A stretch of DNA of 64,000 bases from VXNE01 sp965203615 (GTDB taxonomy: Bacteria > Pseudomonadota > Gammaproteobacteria > Pseudomonadales > Azotimanducaceae), in the NCBI GenBank assembly GCA_965203615.1, contig OZ241900.1:1054001-1118000 (forward strand). Reading direction: 5' to 3'. A program made the position numbers and the translations under genes. The notes beneath the pieces were generated by a model. That model was not told the origin of the DNA. It made no database searches and saw only the letters and a program-made list of their open reading frames with translations. Of the stretch, positions 60,138-64,000 are shown in pieces (positions within the stretch are counted from its first letter, which is position 1; each line of letters opens with the position of its first letter).

Positions 60138-62483
60138 TCACAGTTGGGCCTGAGGCGCGGCGCGCCCCCCCGAGCTTCGGTCCACCGCCATCAACAGCGC
60201 TGGCAGGAGTGTCAGGTCGGCGACGAGCGCAAAGCCGATGATCATCGCGGTCAGAATCCCAACCTGTGCGGTCGGAACGAACGGAGAAAACACGAATATC
60301 AGGAATCCCGCCACCAGCACGACGGTCGTCGTGATAAGGGCGCGGCCAGCCGTGTCGAAGGCATAGTGCACGGCCTGTTCGGGATCCTGGCCGTATTCGC
60401 GCCGCGCCCGGCGGTACTTGCTGAGGAAGTGCACGGTGTCGTCCACCACGATGCCCACCGTCATGGCAACGACGACGGATAGCGAGAGTCCCACCAGTCC
60501 GACCGTCAGACCCCAGACGCCGAAACCCAGCACGGCGGGAAGCAGGTTGGGAACGATGCTGATGAGGCCCAGCCGCAATGATCGCAGGGCCAAAAGCAGA
60601 ATGGCGGAAATCGCGACGAGCACGACTATCGTCCCGAGCAGCATGGCGCGGATGTTGCGCTGACCGATATAGGCGAACAACGCCGAGGGACCACTGCTGT
60701 TGACATCGGCAACGTGCACTGCGTTCTCGTCCAGCCAGGCCTCTGCGCGCGCATTAAGGTCAAGCAGGTCCTGCGAATACAGCGTCTCCGTCGACACGGA
60801 CATGCGCGTGGCGGACCGGGACCGGTCGATCTGGTTGTTGAGGTCCAGGCCCTGCGGAAGCGAGAGTTCGTAGAGCAACAGGTATTGCGCCGCCAGCTCC
60901 TGGCTTTCCGGAATCCGGTAGAAGGCCGGGTCGTCGCCGTGCATGCTCTGGTTGAGTCGCCGGAAGGTGTCCGTGATGACGGCCACGTGGCGTACCGGCG
61001 GCTGTTCCCTATACCAGCTTGCGAAGTCCGACACCTCCGCCAGGAAGCGGGGATCGGTGACACCGCCCTCGGTAGATGCATGCAGCGAATACTCGAGCAG
61101 CGTATTGCCGCTCAGGCGCTCGTCCATGAAATCCGTATCCTGCCGAAACTCGACGCTCTCATCGAAGAAGTGCACCAGGACATCGTTGAGTTCGTTCTTC
61201 GGGATGGCCAGGATCATTGCCGGCACGACCACCACCCAGCCCCAGAACAACGGCTTCCTGTATCGCAGCGCCCAATCCGCCAACCAGCCTATCGTGGGTC
61301 CCCGGAACCGGCGGTCCTTGGCCGCACGGATCGGGAGAAGCGAAAGGAAGGCCGGCATGAACGTGACGGAGAGAACGAAGGAGGCGGCGATACCGAAAGC
61401 GACGAAGTTGCCGAGATGACGGTATGGCGGCACTTCGGAGAAGTTCATGCTGAGGAATCCGAGGGCGGTCGTCAGGCTCGCCAGGAACACGGGATGCAGG
61501 TTGAGCCTGATGGACTCGACGATGGCATCGTGCCGGGAGTCCCCGGCGCGCAACCGCTGCTGCAGCGCCACCAGCAGGTGTACGCAGTTCGCCACGACAA
61601 TCATCAGCACGATGGTCGGCGCCGGCGTGATGGGCGGAGAAAAAGGCAAACCGACCCAGATGCCGAGGCCCAACGAAGCGAGAATGGAAAACACGATGAC
61701 CGTCCCGGTCGCCACCACGCCCGTCCAGCCTCGGATGAGGACACCGAGGATCAACGCCATGAGCAGCAGGCTCGCAGGCAGAAAGATCATCTGGCTCTCG
61801 ATCGACGCCTCCACGAAGGTCTGGTTGATCATCACCGTGCCGACGACGCGAAGGTCCACGCCGGGGAATCGCTCCTCCGCCTCGGCCGCGATCGATCTCG
61901 CGAATTCCGCCACTTTCGCAACCGGCCCCAGCAGATCCTCGTCCGGCAGCTCAACGGTGACGTTCACGACGCTGACATCCCCCTTGTCGGCCAGGATGGC
62001 ACCGCCGACACGCGGGTCGGACAAGGCGATGTCGCGGATTCGCGCTCGGGCTTCGGCCGAGCCCAGTTCCTGCGGATCGACGAGGTTCCGCACGTACAGG
62101 TCGTCGCCCTCGGCGGTCGTATGCTGGAAGTTGGTGAGCGAGTCGACGCGCCTTGAATACGGCGTCTGCCAGGCGGCCTGCGTGAGCCAAACGGTGGCCG
62201 AGAGTGCCTCCTCCGAGGTGGCGTCGCCGTCGTCCGGGACGATCAGGAACGCGATGTTCTCATTCTTCCCGTAGGTGTTCTCCAGGGCCTCCAGGGCCAG
62301 AAGCTGGGGATTGTCCTCGTCGAAGAAAATGCGGTAGTCGGCGGAGAACTCGAACCGGGCAATGCCGACTGAAGCGGCAGCAACCCAGATCAGCGTCGCC
62401 AGGATCACCCACCGGCGGGCGGCGAGCACCCGCTCGGCGAATCGCTTGGCGAATGGCTCTCCCGTTGTTCCCGGCGTGTCCAT
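60138..62483 (-). CDS. RND-superfamily (MMPL-type) transporter
   Basis: This 781-residue transporter has two repeats of one plus five membrane helices separated by large periplasmic loops. VVANCVHLLVALQQRL and VDDTVHFLSKYRRARREYG mark the sterol-sensing-like and proton-relay helices. It is close to the MMPL/HpnN-type subgroup that moves lipids or hydrophobic compounds. With the LolA-like and barrel proteins it could carry a hydrophobic product or lipid to the outer membrane. ATG at 62483 is preferred; GTG at 62492 is possible. First gene of the minus-strand RiPP operon. Confidence 0.9.
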   Translation of the reverse strand: MDTPGTTGEPFAKRFAERVLAARRWVILATLIWVAAASVGIARFEFSADYRIFFDEDNPQLLALEALENTYGKNENIAFLIVPDDGDATSEEALSATVWLTQAAWQTPYSRRVDSLTNFQHTTAEGDDLYVRNLVDPQELGSAEARARIRDIALSDPRVGGAILADKGDVSVVNVTVELPDEDLLGPVAKVAEFARSIAAEAEERFPGVDLRVVGTVMINQTFVEASIESQMIFLPASLLLMALILGVLIRGWTGVVATGTVIVFSILASLGLGIWVGLPFSPPITPAPTIVLMIVVANCVHLLVALQQRLRAGDSRHDAIVESIRLNLHPVFLASLTTALGFLSMNFSEVPPYRHLGNFVAFGIAASFVLSVTFMPAFLSLLPIRAAKDRRFRGPTIGWLADWALRYRKPLFWGWVVVVPAMILAIPKNELNDVLVHFFDESVEFRQDTDFMDERLSGNTLLEYSLHASTEGGVTDPRFLAEVSDFASWYREQPPVRHVAVITDTFRRLNQSMHGDDPAFYRIPESQELAAQYLLLYELSLPQGLDLNNQIDRSRSATRMSVSTETLYSQDLLDLNARAEAWLDENAVHVADVNSSGPSALFAYIGQRNIRAMLLGTIVVLVAISAILLLALRSLRLGLISIVPNLLPAVLGFGVWGLTVGLVGLSLSVVVAMTVGIVVDDTVHFLSKYRRARREYGQDPEQAVHYAFDTAGRALITTTVVLVAGFLIFVFSPFVPTAQVGILTAMIIGFALVADLTLLPALLMAVDRSSGGRAAPQAQL

Positions 62484-62527
62484 GAAGGCCACTAGTCAAG
62501 AACGCATTTCAGAGTATGCGGCACCAT

Positions 62528-62568
62528 GGGAACTATGGTCCGCCAAACACGTTGGACCGTCAGTTCCC
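62528..62568. terminator. Extended hairpin at the RiPP locus boundary
   Basis: GGGAACT (62528-62534) pairs with AGTTCCC (62562-62568), and the inner GGTCC/GGACC arms extend the stem with a small internal loop. It overlaps the stop codon of the aldo/keto reductase gene and lies just ahead of the RND operon on the same strand. There is no T-run; it may separate the two transcripts. Confidence 0.4.
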
Positions 62569-63501
62569 CGACACCGAATCGACACCGTCGAATAGCGACT
62601 CCAGCCGGTCCGCGACCTCGTCCGGCAGCTTCGGCGCCTGGATGTGCGCGACGTTGGCTTCCAGGTGCGCGACGTTGCCCGTGCCCGTGAGGATGACGTG
62701 CGCCCCCGGCTCATGACGGCAGAAACGGTAGGCCGCCTGCACGAGGGACTCGACATCCTGGTGGTCCGCCACGAAACCGAGGGGATCGTCACCGGCAAGC
62801 GAGACATCCACGGCACCCTCCTCGACCAGCCCCGCCAGCAGTTCCCGAAGCGCTTCGGGCCGGCTCAACGCCCGGCGCACGGCGAACATGATCAGGGTGC
62901 CCACATCCTTCTCGAGCGTCTGCGCGAACACCCGTTCCCGCGCCGAGGGATTGAGCATGCTGAATCCCACCATGATCACGTCGAAGTGATCGTCCGGCAG
63001 CACCTGTTCGAACATCCGGTGTTGCGGGTCGCGGATGAACGTCTCGGTCACGCCGAGGAAGCGGATCTTGCCGGCATCGCGCTGGCGATGCATTTCCGGA
63101 ACCAGGCGCTCGAGGCAGTGGGGGTATTGCTCCGGGCGCATTCCATGCAGGTGATACACGTCCACGTAATCCGTACCGAGCGCCCTGAGGCTCTTCTCCA
63201 GGTTCTCGGTGAGTCCCTCGGGCGTAAGCAATACACCGTCCGCGCCAAAGCCGGGGCCGACCTTTGTGGAGATCACCACCTGGTCGCGGCGCCCCCTGAT
63301 GGCCTTCCCCACCGCCGGCTCGGTCCCGTAGACACGTGCCGTGTCGATGAAATTGATGCCGAGGTCCATCGCGCGCTGGACGATGCGCACCGCATGGCTT
63401 TCGTCGTGACCGGTCCCCGTGCCGAGCCGGCTATGGCCGCCGCAGCCGAGCCCCGCAACGCTCACTTCGAGGCCGGTGCGGCCAAGTCTAGTCGTCTGCA
63501 T
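62560..63501 (-). CDS. Aldo/keto reductase
   Basis: This 313-residue TIM-barrel oxidoreductase begins TTRLGRTGLEVSVAGLGCGG. The tetrad is present: Asp and Tyr in INFIDTARVYGTEPAVG, Lys in VISTKVGPG, His in VDVYHLHGM. It uses NADPH for carbonyl reduction; the substrate is unknown. The start at MQTTRLGRTG agrees with the family; the longer upstream frame is not conserved. It is separated from the RiPP operon by a hairpin and probably belongs with the dioxygenase gene upstream. Confidence 0.9.
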   Translation of the reverse strand: MQTTRLGRTGLEVSVAGLGCGGHSRLGTGTGHDESHAVRIVQRAMDLGINFIDTARVYGTEPAVGKAIRGRRDQVVISTKVGPGFGADGVLLTPEGLTENLEKSLRALGTDYVDVYHLHGMRPEQYPHCLERLVPEMHRQRDAGKIRFLGVTETFIRDPQHRMFEQVLPDDHFDVIMVGFSMLNPSARERVFAQTLEKDVGTLIMFAVRRALSRPEALRELLAGLVEEGAVDVSLAGDDPLGFVADHQDVESLVQAAYRFCRHEPGAHVILTGTGNVAHLEANVAHIQAPKLPDEVADRLESLFDGVDSVSGN

Positions 63502-63551
63502 CGTTTCTGGTTCCGTCCACTTGATCGACGAGCGGGGCACTCGAATTCGAC

Positions 63552-64000
63552 TTACGTTACCTGCTTCGACTGCTTCACGTAGTGCGCGAAATCGGCGTAC
63601 GTCCCGTTGCCTTTCGACGATGCGGCCCAATAAAAGTACGAAATCGCCTTGCGCGGCCGTTCGCTACGGTTCGGCTCCGACCAATGTACCGTGAGCGAGT
63701 GGTGGATGGCCGCATCTCCCGGATTGATCTCCACCGCGACCGCGCCTTCGCTTCGGGTGTCGAAATCAAGTCCGAGCTTGCTCGGCAAGTCCAGTCTGTG
63801 CGTCCCCCTGACGTAGTGCAGGCAGCCGTTCTCCTGGTCCGCCCTGTCGAGGGCAATCCAGATCGTCGCGCCATTCCGCCGATGGCCAATACCGTCAAAG
63901 TGCGGAAGAATCGCCCTCGACTCGCCCGGAACCCGATCAAAATAGGCGGCTGTCGCGGGATCCAGTGCGTCGTCAAGCAGTGTCTCGATCAACCCGACCT
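63552..64000 (-). CDS. Phytanoyl-CoA dioxygenase family protein (5' partial)
   Basis: The gene runs off the window end, so only the C-terminal roughly 149 residues are seen. LPHFDGIGHR gives the His-x-Asp iron ligands and IHHSLTVHWSEPNRSERPRKA holds the distal His and the 2-oxoglutarate-binding Arg. This is the PhyH family of non-haem iron, 2-oxoglutarate-dependent hydroxylases. It lies about 50 bp ahead of the aldo/keto reductase on the same strand. The substrate is unknown. Confidence 0.85.
   Translation of the reverse strand, partial: VGLIETLLDDALDPATAAYFDRVPGESRAILPHFDGIGHRRNGATIWIALDRADQENGCLHYVRGTHRLDLPSKLGLDFDTRSEGAVAVEINPGDAAIHHSLTVHWSEPNRSERPRKAISYFYWAASSKGNGTYADFAHYVKQSKQVT

Overview
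The window is GC-rich, densely packed bacterial chromosome. The coding content suggests a Gram-negative bacterium, probably a member of Pseudomonadota from a poorly cultivated lineage. It encodes a LolA-like periplasmic protein, a beta-barrel outer-membrane protein ending in Phe, a CysD/CysNC sulfate activation pair, a periplasmic LigE-type DNA ligase, the GlcDEF glycolate oxidase and an RND exporter. A dimeric eukaryote/archaea-type glycyl-tRNA synthetase, two luciferase-like (LLM) oxidoreductases and a Ddn-like deazaflavin protein hint at a lineage that may use F420. The lineage call is inference from gene content only.

Layout. 1-8.3 kb is mostly housekeeping: a DUF4143 ATPase cut by the window start, sulfate activation (cysD, cysNC), a Zn-ribbon/OB-fold protein with a thiolase, a YfcE-type phosphodiesterase, glyQS, and a GcvR-like ACT protein. 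8.3-17.1 kb is a surface polysaccharide locus: a GT2 glycosyltransferase, rfbA, a sugar epimerase and manC on the minus strand, two GT4 glycosyltransferases on the plus strand, and an O-antigen ligase/polymerase. 17.1-32.9 kb is general metabolism: PspC, acyl-CoA ligases, dihydroorotase, glcDEF, thiol-redox proteins, LLM oxidoreductases and a phosphotransferase. 32.9-42.5 kb is an accessory stretch: a doubly truncated ABC-permease/M1-peptidase fragment, an orphan HigA antitoxin beside a deleted HigB toxin, mazEF, a HEPN protein and abiEi/abiEii, interleaved with bioF, mtnA, ligE and a sulfurtransferase.

43.0-62.5 kb is the most striking part: what looks like a complete, unfamiliar RiPP (ribosomally made, modified peptide) locus. 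A plus-strand gene (46700-46951) encodes an 83-residue precursor with a nitrile-hydratase-type (NHLP) leader that ends in Ala-Gly and is followed by only five residues, Leu-Cys-Cys-Cys-Trp. Around it on the minus strand lie a leader-binding/YcaO cyclodehydratase, a flavin-dependent tryptophan-halogenase homologue, a membrane di-iron AlkB hydroxylase fused to a GlnE-like adenylyltransferase domain, a second NHLP leader fused to a squalene-cyclase-type toroid domain, an unrecognised 372-residue protein, two NHLP-type ABC exporters (one with a C39 leader peptidase), a short HlyD-like protein, an RND transporter, a LolA-like periplasmic protein and an outer-membrane barrel. A working model, which is inference, is that the Cys triplet is cyclised to thiazolines by YcaO, the C-terminal Trp is halogenated, further oxidation or lipid/terpenoid tailoring is done by the AlkB and toroid proteins, and the product is cleaved and exported. 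No azoline dehydrogenase is visible. A near-perfect sigma-54 promoter drives a small membrane protein at the edge of this locus.

62.5-64 kb holds an aldo/keto reductase and a phytanoyl-CoA-dioxygenase-like gene cut by the window end. No rRNA, tRNA, CRISPR array or insertion sequence was recognised.
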